Source: Actinophytocola oryzae (GTDB lineage Bacteria; Actinomycetota; Actinomycetes; Mycobacteriales; Pseudonocardiaceae). Taken from it: 64,000 nucleotides of DNA. The stretch's first letter is position 1. The number at the start of each line of letters is the position of its first letter. The notes beneath the pieces are model-generated. The model was not told where the DNA came from and ran no database searches. It saw only the letters and a program-made list of their open reading frames with translations. The DNA is taken from contig NZ_SOCP01000016.1 in assembly GCF_004364325.1 (NCBI RefSeq), forward strand, positions 165,315 through 229,314. Reading direction: 5' to 3'. Below are positions 18,020 through 26,676 of the stretch, in pieces. The position numbers and the translations under genes are program-made.

Positions 18020-18925
18020 ATGGCGACCAACACCGGTGCGCGGGCGACCACGTGGCAGCTGACCGAAGTCGAGCCGTCCGAGCACGCGCTGCTCGAGGAG
18101 CTGGCGGTGCTCACCAGGCGCGCGTTCGCCGTCGGCGACATGCTGCCGGGCCTGCCGGACGCGGACGGCGCACACGACACCGCCGCGTCGATCAGGGCGG
18201 ACCTGGATGCCGGGATACGGCTGTGGATGGCGCATGCCGGGGACGGCCGGCCGGTCGGCTGCGTGCGTGCGATCCCCCGACCCGACAGGGTCTGGCAGAT
18301 CCGCAGGCTGGCGGTCGCACTCACCGACCAGGGTGCGGGGCTGGGGCGGCTGCTGGTGCGCGGGCTCGAGCGGGCCGCACTGGCCGAAGGTGTGCGCAGG
18401 CTCGTCGTGTGGGCGTTGGTGGAGCGGGGAATCGCGCCGCTCTACAGCAAGCTCGGCTACCGCACGACCGGCCACCTCGGCACGCCGGACAAGCCGTTGT
18501 CGGAGGCGGTGATGGAGCTGGACCTCGGTCGCCCGTCCCCGCCGCTGGCCTACCCGTGGGGCACCCAGCCGCGGTGCCCGTACCACGGGGGGCTCATGGT
18601 CACCTGGTTCGGTTCGGCGAGCCGGACCGTCGCGGTGACCGATCGGCTCACCGCGAACCCGCGCCCGGTCGTGGCCCGGCAGCAGGAGCGGGTGACCCGC
18701 CTGCTCGGTACGGCGAGGTTCCTGGGCGGTGACGGCTGGGCGGACTGCCCGCCGAGGTCCTCGGCAGCCGTGTGCGACACGCTCGCCGCGCGGGCGGACA
18801 CAGTGGACGGACGGGTGCTGGTGTTCGAGCGGCCCTACCGCGAGGTGGTCGAGTACACCATGCCCAGGACAGTGGCCCCGGAGCTGCTCGCACTGTGGCG
18901 GGTACCGGGCGACCCCGTGCACTGA
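18020..18925 (+). CDS. GNAT acetyltransferase with extra C-terminal domain
   Basis: A 301-residue protein. Residues about 10-170 form a GNAT fold with the acetyl-CoA motif RRLAVALTDQGAGLGRLLV and the following beta-alpha unit ending LYSKLGYR. The last 130 residues, with PRCPYHGG and a cysteine near the end of a WADCPP stretch, are not part of the acetyltransferase fold and I do not recognise them; they resemble a sucrase/ferredoxin-like accessory region only vaguely. It is divergent from lysW and lies within the pathway genes. It could N-acetylate a precursor or protect the host from the product. A GTG at 17999 is an alternative start. Confidence 0.8.
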   Translation: MATNTGARATTWQLTEVEPSEHALLEELAVLTRRAFAVGDMLPGLPDADGAHDTAASIRADLDAGIRLWMAHAGDGRPVGCVRAIPRPDRVWQIRRLAVALTDQGAGLGRLLVRGLERAALAEGVRRLVVWALVERGIAPLYSKLGYRTTGHLGTPDKPLSEAVMELDLGRPSPPLAYPWGTQPRCPYHGGLMVTWFGSASRTVAVTDRLTANPRPVVARQQERVTRLLGTARFLGGDGWADCPPRSSAAVCDTLAARADTVDGRVLVFERPYREVVEYTMPRTVAPELLALWRVPGDPVH

Positions 18926-18940
18926 AGGACGCCTTCCTTA

Positions 18941-19060
18941 CGCTGGGCGTTACGAAGGCGTCCATCAGTGCACTGGGCGATACGAAGGACGCCATCAGTG
19001 CGCTGGGCGTTACGAAGGCGTCCTTCAGTGCGCGGGGCGTCACGAAGGCGTCCTTCAGTG
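18941..19060. repeat. four-unit 30-bp tandem repeat between convergent genes
   Basis: Four back-to-back 30-base units (18941-18970, 18971-19000, 19001-19030, 19031-19060), plus a degenerate partial unit at 18919-18940. The core holds the palindrome GAAGG-CGT-CCTTC. The array sits between the stop codons of the GNAT gene (which ends inside the partial unit) and the convergent glycosyltransferase (whose last codons lie in unit 4). Differences between units change encoded residues in every frame, so it is not a coding repeat. It probably folds into hairpins and may end transcription both ways. Confidence 0.85.
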
Positions 19061-20155
19061 CGTTTCGGTGCCGGCCTGGCGCTTGGCCCGAGCCCGGTCG
19101 TGTGCCTGCTGCACCCAGTCCGCTACGGGGCCGAGCTTGGCGCGGGCCCGGGCCGGGAAGGCCCTGACGTAGACGTCCAGCACGACACGCCAGACGGCCA
19201 GCGCCCGGATCGTGCCGACTGCGCTCGCCAGGGCGCGGAAGGCGACGGGGCCGGGGAGCTGGGGGCTGATGTCCTTCGCGAGCGACACGTACCTCTCGGC
19301 GTTGCGGGGCTTTCCTTCCCGGACACAGTCCAGCGCCAGCTCCCAGACGAGGAAGGTCACGGCGAAGTCCTTGATGGCGCCGGACATCTGCCCGTGCGCG
19401 TGCACCAGCTCGATCAGCTTCACCAGTGAGCGGTAGTAGACCTCCTGGTCGTAGCGCAGCTTGCTGGTCCACCGCTCGCCGGGATGGTCCCGGTAGATCA
19501 CACCGACCATCGGCACGTGCCGAACCCGCGCCCCGCACAGGATCTGCCTGCACACCAGCTCGTAGTCGTCGAGCACCACCAGCGTCTCGTCGAAGGCGCC
19601 GTTCTCGTGCAGCACCCTGCTGCGGTAGAGCGGTTGCGACGTCTCCAGCGCGGGCATTCCGGTGCCGGGGAACTGTTTCTCGTACGCGTACTCGATCATG
19701 CCGTCCACCGTCCGCTGGAACTCCGCCGACGTGAACTCCGACTCGTCGACGAAGTCGTAGGACTCCGGCAGGTGGATGGCGGTGAACACGATGTCGGTGT
19801 CCGGGTGCTCGCGGAAGCAGTCCATCGACCGCTCGATCTTCTCCGCGGTGAGAACATTGTCGGCGTCGAGGTACTGCACGAACTCACCGCTCGCCGACTC
19901 GAGCGCCACGTTCCGCGCCGCGCCGGGACCCGAGTTCGCGATGCCGATGACCTTCACGGCGTCCCCGAACTCCGCCTCGATCACCGCGCGGCTGTCGTCG
20001 GTGGACCCGTCGTCCACCACGATCACCTCGATGTTCGGGTAGGTCTGGCGCAGTATGCTGTGGATGGCGTGCTCCACCCACGGAATGCCGTTGTAACAGG
20101 GAATGATGACGCTGACCAACGGCGAGGTGTCCATGGTGGACGGACGTCCGGTCAC
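19055..20155 (-). CDS. family 2 glycosyltransferase
   Basis: A 366-residue GT-A fold transferase: SVIIPCYNG near the start, VVDDGSTDDS, then the metal-binding QYLDADN. The C-terminal 100 residues are helical and charged. Start GTG 20155 is preceded by GAGGAGGAGACA, a strong ribosome site; an internal ATG at 20134 would lack one. No sugar-nucleotide biosynthesis genes are in the window, so the donor must come from general metabolism. It may glycosylate the product or belong to envelope synthesis; sitting inside the carrier-protein region favours the former weakly. Divergent from an exporter gene. Confidence 0.85.
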   Translation of the reverse strand: MTGRPSTMDTSPLVSVIIPCYNGIPWVEHAIHSILRQTYPNIEVIVVDDGSTDDSRAVIEAEFGDAVKVIGIANSGPGAARNVALESASGEFVQYLDADNVLTAEKIERSMDCFREHPDTDIVFTAIHLPESYDFVDESEFTSAEFQRTVDGMIEYAYEKQFPGTGMPALETSQPLYRSRVLHENGAFDETLVVLDDYELVCRQILCGARVRHVPMVGVIYRDHPGERWTSKLRYDQEVYYRSLVKLIELVHAHGQMSGAIKDFAVTFLVWELALDCVREGKPRNAERYVSLAKDISPQLPGPVAFRALASAVGTIRALAVWRVVLDVYVRAFPARARAKLGPVADWVQQAHDRARAKRQAGTETH

Positions 20156-20294
20156 TGTCTCCTCCTCGGCTCCCGCGTGCCAGCCAATCTGACACGCGGA
20201 GGCGCCCGGCGTGCTGTCGGGAGTTCCCCCGGCTGCCCGCGCCGCCCCGCCACGCCGAGACTGGACCGATGACACCGACCTGGAAGCGGTCCGG

Positions 20295-21551
20295 GTGAGG
20301 CCGCGCGCGGTCGACGAGCACGACTTCCGCCTGCTCTGGGCCGGAGACGTCGTCTCCCACGTCGGTACGCAGATCACCCTGTTCGCACTGCCGGTCCTCG
20401 CGGTGGCCACCCTCGAGGTCACCGGCAGCCAGATCGGGCTCCTGCAGGCGCTCTACACGCTCCCGTTCCTGCTGGTGCCGATCCCGGCGGGTGTCTGGAT
20501 CGAACGGCGGCCGCTGCTCACCGTGCTGATCGCGGGCCAGCTCGTGTGCGCCGCCCTGGTGCTGTCCGTCCCGGTGGCGGACGTGCTGGACCGGCTGGGG
20601 CTCGTGCAGCTCTACACGGTCGCCGTGCTCGGCGGCGCGGCCATCATCGTCTGCGACATCGCCAAGGTGTCGCTCATCCCCCGGCTCGTCCACGCCGACC
20701 GGCTCGCCGCCGCGAACAGCAGGATCGCCATCGGCCTCGCGGTCGGCCTGACCGCGGGTCCCGTGCTCGCCAGCGCGCTCACCGCCCTCGGCGGGCCGTC
20801 GCTCGCGCTGACCGTCGACGGCGTGACCTACCTCGTCGGCATCGCACTGCTGGCGCGCCTGCACCACCGGGACCGGCCGACCGCCGAACCGGACGCCGGA
20901 CGCAGGCAGGTCCTCGCGGAGGTGCGTGCGGGCCTGCGGACGGTGTTCGGCTCGCCGTCGATCCGCAACATCGCGGTCCACACGGCGTTGTTCAACGGCG
21001 GCGTGCAGGTGCTGAGCGTCGCGATCGTCGTGTACTTCGTCCGCGACCTCGGCTACGGCAGCGCCGCGTTCGGTGTCGCGATGCTGTGCGGTGGCGCGGG
21101 GGCGGTGCTCGGTGCCGTGGTCGCGCCCGCGCTCATCCGTCGGCTCGGACACGGCACCACGCTGCTGGCCACGATCGGGGTCACGGTGAACGCGTTCTGG
21201 GTGCTGCCGTCGGCGCACGGGTCCGCGGCGACAGTGGTGGTCCTGTGCGGGCTCGCCATGGTGGTCGGTCTCGCGGGCGGCGGTGTCGCGGGCGTGACGA
21301 GCGTGACCGTGCGGCAGCTCCTCACGCCGAAAGCGTTGCACGCCAGGATGAACGCGAGCTACCAGCTCGTGAATCTCAGCACCACGCCGATCGCCGCCAT
21401 CGTCAGCGGTTACCTCGTCGACGGGGTCGGGGCGCGGGACACGCTGTGGATCGCGGCGGGTGTGCTGGCGATCTCGGTGGTGCCGCTGACACATCGCGCG
21501 GTGCGGTCACTCGGCACCGTGGTCGAACCCGTCCCGGCCCGTCAGGGCTGA
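20295..21551 (+). CDS. MFS exporter (EntS-like)
   Basis: A 418-residue major facilitator protein with about 12 hydrophobic segments, of the MFS_3 group that includes siderophore and drug exporters. It begins DEHDFRLLWAGDVVSHVGTQIT, the usual N-terminus of this group. Start GTG 20295 is chosen for GGAAGCGG upstream and the fit to the family; an ATG at 20211 would add an atypical Pro/Arg-rich extension. The gene is divergent from the glycosyltransferase and its end overlaps the convergent transketolase gene by 10 bases. Likely exports the peptide product. Confidence 0.85.
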   Translation: MRPRAVDEHDFRLLWAGDVVSHVGTQITLFALPVLAVATLEVTGSQIGLLQALYTLPFLLVPIPAGVWIERRPLLTVLIAGQLVCAALVLSVPVADVLDRLGLVQLYTVAVLGGAAIIVCDIAKVSLIPRLVHADRLAAANSRIAIGLAVGLTAGPVLASALTALGGPSLALTVDGVTYLVGIALLARLHHRDRPTAEPDAGRRQVLAEVRAGLRTVFGSPSIRNIAVHTALFNGGVQVLSVAIVVYFVRDLGYGSAAFGVAMLCGGAGAVLGAVVAPALIRRLGHGTTLLATIGVTVNAFWVLPSAHGSAATVVVLCGLAMVVGLAGGGVAGVTSVTVRQLLTPKALHARMNASYQLVNLSTTPIAAIVSGYLVDGVGARDTLWIAAGVLAISVVPLTHRAVRSLGTVVEPVPARQG

Positions 21552-22513
21552 GCCGACACGATCGCCATCGCCTCGCGGACGACCGCCTCCGTCGTGATCC
21601 CGGCGGCGGTGAGCAGGTCCAGCTCGCCACCCACCCGGTCACTGAACCGGTCCGGCACGCCGATGCGCCGCACCGGACACGGGTCCGCCGCGACGGCCTC
21701 GCACACGGCCCCACCGAGCCCGCCGACCACGAGGTGGTCCTCGACGGTCACGATGCCCCGCGTCCGGGCCGCCGCCTCCCGCAACGCCGCGACGTCCAGG
21801 GGCTTGACGGTGTGCATGTTCAGGACGCGGGCGTGCACGCCCGCGTCGGCGAGCAGCTCCGCGGCCCGCACCGCCATGCCCACGGGATACGGGCCGGTGG
21901 CCACCAGGGTGACGTCGTCGCCGTCGGCGAGCCGCACCGCGCGGCCCACCTCGAACTCGTACGGGCCCCGGTAGACGAGCGGGGTGGCGGCACGGCCGAG
22001 CCGGATGACCACCGGCCCCGGCAGCCGGTGGGTGGCCAGCAGCGCCCGCTCGGCCTCCGCGGCGTCCGCGGGCACCACGACGGTCAGGTTCGGCATCAGC
22101 CGCAGGATCGCCAGGTCCTCCACGGCGTGGTGGGTCGGACCGTAGTGTCCGGCGGACAGTCCGCCGTGGGTGACGACGATCCGCACCGGCAGGTCGTTGC
22201 CCGCGACGTCGATCTTGATCTGCTCGCACGCCCTCGCCGCGGCGAAGCTGCTCAGCGTGTGCGCGTACGGGATCAGCCCCGCCGCGGCCATCCCGGCCGC
22301 CGTGCCGATCAGGTTCGCCTCCGCGATACCCACGTTGACGTACTGGTCGGGCAGGTCGCCGAAGAGGTCCTCGAGGCCGCCGACGTCGGAGTCGACGCAC
22401 ATGATCCTCGGGTCCTCCCGAGCCAGCTCGAGCAGCGCCTGGCGGCAGACGTCCCGGCTCGGCGTGGCGTAGCGCCGGGCCCACTCGGTCGTGTCCTCGA
22501 TCGTGTCCGTCAC
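21542..22513 (-). CDS. transketolase, C-terminal subunit
   Basis: A 323-residue protein equal to the pyrimidine-binding plus C-terminal domains of transketolase. The catalytic glutamate is in NVGIAEANLIG, and the YGPTHHAVEDL region and C-terminal ketolase domain (TVEDHLVVGGLG) are present. Split transketolases of this size in carrier-protein clusters move a two-carbon hydroxyacetyl unit onto the LysW-bound semialdehyde. It starts at GTG 22513, whose bases overlap the TGA of the N-terminal subunit gene, so the two are made in equal amounts. Last gene of the operon running from 27484 down. Confidence 0.92.
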   Translation of the reverse strand: MTDTIEDTTEWARRYATPSRDVCRQALLELAREDPRIMCVDSDVGGLEDLFGDLPDQYVNVGIAEANLIGTAAGMAAAGLIPYAHTLSSFAAARACEQIKIDVAGNDLPVRIVVTHGGLSAGHYGPTHHAVEDLAILRLMPNLTVVVPADAAEAERALLATHRLPGPVVIRLGRAATPLVYRGPYEFEVGRAVRLADGDDVTLVATGPYPVGMAVRAAELLADAGVHARVLNMHTVKPLDVAALREAAARTRGIVTVEDHLVVGGLGGAVCEAVAADPCPVRRIGVPDRFSDRVGGELDLLTAAGITTEAVVREAMAIVSAQP

Positions 22514-23364
22514 GACTGGCGCTCCCTGCGGTTGCGCATCCCCACGCTGGCGCGGTGGTACATCTGCGGCGTCAGCTTCACGTAGTGGCACTTCTTGCGG
22601 CCCTCGAGCATGGGCACGCCCCGTCCCTTCACCGTGGCGGCCAGCACGACCGTCGGCCTGCCCTCCGGGTCCGGCAGGCTCGCGAACGTCGTGACCAGCG
22701 CCTCGACGTCGTGCCCGTCGACCTCGACGACCGCCCAGCCGAAGCTGCGCCAGCGGTCGGCGAGCGGCTCCAGCGAGACGGTCTCCTCGGTCCGGCCCGT
22801 GATCTGCCACCCGTTGCGGTCCACCACGGCGACCAGGTTGTCGAGCCGCTGGTGCGGCGCGGCCATCGCGGCCTCCCACACCGAGCCCTCCTGCAGCTCC
22901 CCGTCGCCGAGGACCGCGAACACGCGGGCCGGCCTGCGCAGCCTGCGTGCGGCGATGGCGGCGCCGGTGGCGAGGGACAGGCCGTGGCCGAGCGAGCCGG
23001 TCGGGAACTCGACGCCGTCGAGGCGCCGCAGCGGATGGCCCGCGAGGCGGCTGCCGGGTTGTGCGTAGGTCCGGTACTCGTCCGCCGGGATGAAGCCGAA
23101 CTCGCCGAGGACCGCGTACAGCGCGGCGGCCGCGTGGCCCTTGCTCAGGACGAGCCAGTCGCGGTCCGGCCAGTCCGGCTCCTCGGGTCGCACCCGCAGG
23201 ACCGCCCCGTACAGGACGGTGAGCAGGTCCGTGGCGGACAGGCTGCCGCCGAGGTGGGTGCCCTCCGAGGACGCGCCCATCTCCAGCACCCGGCCCCGGA
23301 CGCGGTGGGCGCGTTCGGTGAGGTCGGCGACCAGCGAGGTCATGGCCGTCTTCGCGCCGGTCAT
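22510..23364 (-). CDS. transketolase, N-terminal subunit
   Basis: A 284-residue thiamine-diphosphate-binding half of transketolase. The cofactor motif GDGELQEGSVWEAAM runs to VVDRNGWQ, and substrate-binding histidines are visible in SEGTHLGGSLS, LSKGHAAAA and SLGHGLSLA. It pairs with the subunit at 21542-22513. The reaction proposed from family precedent is ketol transfer to the aldehyde on the amino-group carrier protein, lengthening a five-carbon skeleton to seven. ATGA overlap with the aminotransferase gene at 23361-23364. Confidence 0.93.
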   Translation of the reverse strand: MTGAKTAMTSLVADLTERAHRVRGRVLEMGASSEGTHLGGSLSATDLLTVLYGAVLRVRPEEPDWPDRDWLVLSKGHAAAALYAVLGEFGFIPADEYRTYAQPGSRLAGHPLRRLDGVEFPTGSLGHGLSLATGAAIAARRLRRPARVFAVLGDGELQEGSVWEAAMAAPHQRLDNLVAVVDRNGWQITGRTEETVSLEPLADRWRSFGWAVVEVDGHDVEALVTTFASLPDPEGRPTVVLAATVKGRGVPMLEGRKKCHYVKLTPQMYHRASVGMRNRRERQS

Positions 23365-24719
23365 CCTGGCACCTCCGCGCTCGTCCAGTCCGGCCCGTGC
23401 CACGCGGGGGTGTAGACCATCGACCGCGCGGCGGTGGCGACCGCGTCGCGGTGCTCCCAGACCTTCTCGAACGCCCCGGCCCAGTCCCGCAGCACCGGAC
23501 CGGCGTTCGGGTTGAGGTGCAGGCGTTGCAGCGTCAGGGAGTCCTCCAGGACCGCCACCGTGTGCGGGTAGTCCGCCGCCTCCTCCTGGCGCCGGTCGTC
23601 GGCCAGCAGCCACGGGTAGCCGCCGAAGCCCTCGCGGGTGCGCAGTGCGCGCTGCATCGGCAAGGGCGCCAGCTGGTAGGGCGACACCGGGACGCCCTCC
23701 GCGCGCAGGGCGCGTTGCAGCACCGCACGGACCGCGCCGGGGTGCGCGCCGTCGATGCCCATCGCCGCAGGGTCGAACCGGAACCGCAGGATGTGCCACG
23801 CGTGGGTGCGGTCCGGCGGACACGCGGGCGTCCGCAGGCCCGGCAGCGCGTCGAGCCTGGTGAGCATGGCGCGCACGTTGCGGTCGCGTGCCGCGTGGTA
23901 CTCGTCGAGCCGTGCGAGCTGGCAGCGGGTGAACGCCGCCTGCATCGCCGACAGCTTCGCGTTGCCCGCGAGCTCGCGGGAGATGTAGTCGCGCTCCCGC
24001 CTGCCCTCCAGGTCCTCGCCGAACTGGCGCAGGCGCAGGATCCGCCGGTGGGTCTGCTCGTCGTCGGTGTTGAGCAGCCCGCCCTCACCGCACGTCGGGA
24101 GGTTCTTGACCACGTTGAGGCTGAACGCGGCGATGTCGCCCAGCGAGCCGGTGCGCCTGCCGCGGTAGTGCGCGGCGTGTGCCTGGGCGGCGTCCTCGAT
24201 CAGCAGCAGGCCGTGGTCGTCGGCGACGGCACGCAGGCCCGCCATGTCACACGGGAGCCCGTGCAGGTGGACGGCGATGATCGCCCGCGTGCGGGGACCG
24301 ACGGCGGCCCTGGCCGCGGCGGGGTCCATCGTGAAGGTGTCCGGGTCGATGTCCACGAACCGGGGCACGACGAGCCGGTGCACGGGGGCGACGGCCGTGG
24401 CGATGAAGGACAGCGCGGGCACCAGGACCTCCGACCCCGGCTCGACACCGGCGGCGGCCAGCGCGATCTCGAGTGCGGCCGTCCCGTTGGCGATGCCCGC
24501 GGCGTGGGCGGTGCCGACGTAGGCGGCCCACTCACGCTCCAGCAGCTGCACCTCGCCGTTACCCGTGCTGTTCGACGTGTAGCGCCCGCTGTCGAGGACA
24601 CCGAGCACGGCCTTGCGTTCGGCGTCGGTGATCACCGGCCAGCCGACGAGGTCCCGGCTCGCCCGCCGCGGCGGTATGGCACGGGTGCCGCCGAACAACG
24701 CGAGCTTGTCCGCCGTCAT
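23361..24719 (-). CDS. DegT/DnrJ/EryC1-type PLP aminotransferase
   Basis: A 452-residue fold-type I aminotransferase. The PLP lysine is K205 in SLNVVKNLPTCGEGG, with EDAAQAH binding the ring nitrogen and the N-terminal GRYTSNSTGNGEVQLLE typical of the family. DegT enzymes usually transaminate keto sugars; here, directly after the transketolase pair in translation-coupled order, the likely substrate is the ketone formed on the carrier protein, giving a second amino group. It is longer than typical sugar aminotransferases (about 370-400), with an extended C-terminal 60 residues. ATGA overlap with lysX. Confidence 0.92.
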   Translation of the reverse strand: MTADKLALFGGTRAIPPRRASRDLVGWPVITDAERKAVLGVLDSGRYTSNSTGNGEVQLLEREWAAYVGTAHAAGIANGTAALEIALAAAGVEPGSEVLVPALSFIATAVAPVHRLVVPRFVDIDPDTFTMDPAAARAAVGPRTRAIIAVHLHGLPCDMAGLRAVADDHGLLLIEDAAQAHAAHYRGRRTGSLGDIAAFSLNVVKNLPTCGEGGLLNTDDEQTHRRILRLRQFGEDLEGRRERDYISRELAGNAKLSAMQAAFTRCQLARLDEYHAARDRNVRAMLTRLDALPGLRTPACPPDRTHAWHILRFRFDPAAMGIDGAHPGAVRAVLQRALRAEGVPVSPYQLAPLPMQRALRTREGFGGYPWLLADDRRQEEAADYPHTVAVLEDSLTLQRLHLNPNAGPVLRDWAGAFEKVWEHRDAVATAARSMVYTPAWHGPDWTSAEVPG

Positions 24720-25588
24720 GTGTCCTCCTCCCGTAACCGGGTGAGGACGAAGTCGACGTACCTGGCGACGAGGTCCACCGGCAGCACCTCGATCGCCCCG
24801 TGGAACTCCGGCGTGTGGTTGATCTCGTTGACGTAGCGGGTGCCGTCGCGGTGTTCGAGGACGTCGATGCCCAGCACCCCGTCACCGGCGACGGCCGAGG
24901 CGCGGGTGAGCAGGTCGACCAGCTCGTCGTCGAGCGGGCACACCTGCGGGGCACCGCCGCGCTTGGTGTTGGTGCGCCACTCGGTGGAGACCTTGTAGAT
25001 GGCGCCGACGACCTCGCCGCCGAACACGTACGCCTTGATGTCCCGGTCGGGCTTGTCGACGTACTCCTGGACGTAGGTGATCCGGTTGGTCGGGTTGCTC
25101 AGCGCGGCACGGTGTTCCAGCACCGTCTCGGCCGTGTCGTGGCCGTCGAGGCGGGCGGCGAGCCTGCCCCACGAGCCGATCACTGGCTTCACCACCGCCG
25201 GGTAGCCGAACTCGTCGAGCGCGTCCAGCGCCCCCTCGGGGCTGAGCGTGGCCATCCACCTCGGCACCGGCAGGCCCGCCGCCTCCAGCGCGAGCGTGGT
25301 GAGCAGCTTGTCCCCGCACAGCGACACCGTGCGTGCGTCGTTCACCACGCGTACTCCGCCGCGCTCCAGCAGGTGCGTCGCGTAGGTGTTGCGGGTGTGG
25401 GAGATCTCGCGGCTGATCGCGCCGCCGTAGGGGAGCTTCGTGCCGCCCCGGAAGACCGTCCGGCGCGTGTCCAGCACCTCGTAGGGCACGTGCCTGCGTT
25501 CCAGCTCCTTGCACAGGAGCTTCTCCTCGAGCCGGACGATCGAGGTGAGCACGGCCAGTGGCCGGTCGTCCCGAATGGACATCGTCAC
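24716..25588 (-). CDS. lysX: LysX-like ATP-grasp ligase for the carrier protein
   Basis: A 290-residue RimK/LysX-type ATP-grasp ligase. The ATP-grasp core includes YPAVVKPVIGSWGRL, the hinge stretch ITYVQEYVDKPDRDIKAYVFGG and the magnesium site YVNEINHTPEFHG. LysX joins the amino group of an amino acid (2-aminoadipate in lysine synthesis, glutamate in the known secondary pathways) to the C-terminal glutamate of LysW. LysW is 7 kb away in another operon but the pairing is clear. The stop overlaps the aminotransferase start and its own ATG overlaps the M20 stop, so it is embedded in one translation-coupled operon. Confidence 0.92.
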   Translation of the reverse strand: MTMSIRDDRPLAVLTSIVRLEEKLLCKELERRHVPYEVLDTRRTVFRGGTKLPYGGAISREISHTRNTYATHLLERGGVRVVNDARTVSLCGDKLLTTLALEAAGLPVPRWMATLSPEGALDALDEFGYPAVVKPVIGSWGRLAARLDGHDTAETVLEHRAALSNPTNRITYVQEYVDKPDRDIKAYVFGGEVVGAIYKVSTEWRTNTKRGGAPQVCPLDDELVDLLTRASAVAGDGVLGIDVLEHRDGTRYVNEINHTPEFHGAIEVLPVDLVARYVDFVLTRLREEDT

Positions 25589-26676
25589 CCTCCCGGTGTG
25601 CCCGCCGCCGCGGGATCGCGAGTGGACAGCCTGGCCGCGACGTCGGGCAGTGCCTCGGCGAGGACGTCGATCGCGGTCAGGTACTCCTCGACGGCGACGC
25701 GTTCCTCGTCGGTGTGGTCGAGCGCGGAGTCACCGGGCCCGTACGCGACGGCGGGCACCTGCCAGGCCGGCACGAGCACGTTCATGTCCGAGGTGCCGAG
25801 CTTGACCTTCACGTTCGCCCGGCCGGTCACCCGCCGCACCGCGCGGACGAACGTGCGGACGAGCGGGTCGCCCCGGCTGGTCCGCACCGCGGGCAGGTCC
25901 TCGTGGACGGTCACCTCCGTGCTGTCCGTCCAGCCACGCAGCCAGGTCAGGAAGGGCGCCGACTCGAAGCCGCGCGGCACCCGGCACGAGAGGTGCGCGT
26001 ACGCCTGCACGAGGTCGCCGCGCAGCGCGGTCAGCGCCGGGATCGCACGGTCGAACGCCGGCGCGGCCGGGTCGGTGTCCAGTCGGTCGCACACCGCGGC
26101 CCACAGCCCGGCGGCCACCTCGACGGCCCGCTCGGCGGGGCTGCTGGTGTGTGCCGCCGGTCTGCGCACCCGCCAGTCGAACCGCAGGATTCCCTTGTAG
26201 CCGACGACGACCGCCGCCGCGCTGCTCGGCTCGCCGATCAGCAGGAAGTCCGGCCGCTCGAGGGTGGCGGGCAGGTGCCGGGCACCGCGTGAGGCGTCCT
26301 CCTCGTCGACCGCGCCGACCACGACGACCCGGTAGGCCGGGCTCGCGGCCCGCGCACCGGCGTGGACCATCGCGGCGAGCGGGCCCTTGGCGTCGACCGT
26401 GCCCCGGCCGTACAGCACGCCGTCGACCTCGCGGACCGGCAGCGTGCCCGCGACGGTGTCGAGGTGCCCGACCATCATGATCGTGGGGCCGCCGGCGCCG
26501 CCGAGCTCGCCGACCACGTTGCCGACCGCGTCGATCCGCACCGCATAGCCGAGGTCGGCCATCCGCCCGGCGAGGTACTCGGCCGCGGGTCCCTCGTCGC
26601 CGGAGAACGACGGGATCGCCACCAGGTCGCGCAGAACGCGGACGGCCGCCCTGTCCTGTTCCCGGTCACGTCGCAT
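25585..26676 (-). CDS. lysK: LysK-like M20 carrier-protein hydrolase
   Basis: A 363-residue M20 metallopeptidase with GHLDTV (H71, D73), GRGTVDAKGPLAAM and VDEEDASRGARH, closely following the LysK/ArgE pattern. LysK cleaves the finished amino acid from LysW. Here it is translation-coupled upstream of lysX and downstream of the 2OG oxygenase gene. It is the more LysK-like of the two M20 genes in the window. If both act on carrier-bound intermediates, the pathway may branch to two amino acids. Confidence 0.9.
   Translation of the reverse strand: MRRDREQDRAAVRVLRDLVAIPSFSGDEGPAAEYLAGRMADLGYAVRIDAVGNVVGELGGAGGPTIMMVGHLDTVAGTLPVREVDGVLYGRGTVDAKGPLAAMVHAGARAASPAYRVVVVGAVDEEDASRGARHLPATLERPDFLLIGEPSSAAAVVVGYKGILRFDWRVRRPAAHTSSPAERAVEVAAGLWAAVCDRLDTDPAAPAFDRAIPALTALRGDLVQAYAHLSCRVPRGFESAPFLTWLRGWTDSTEVTVHEDLPAVRTSRGDPLVRTFVRAVRRVTGRANVKVKLGTSDMNVLVPAWQVPAVAYGPGDSALDHTDEERVAVEEYLTAIDVLAEALPDVAARLSTRDPAAAGTPGG

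Noticed and set aside
18919..19060. The 30-bp array as a second repeat-peptide gene (a minus-strand frame gives ALKDAFVTP-like repeats)
   Set aside because: The unit differences are mostly non-silent, no start with a ribosome site precedes it, and it lies over the stop codons of two convergent genes.
18919..19060. CRISPR array
   Set aside because: The units are contiguous with no unique spacers, and there are no cas genes.
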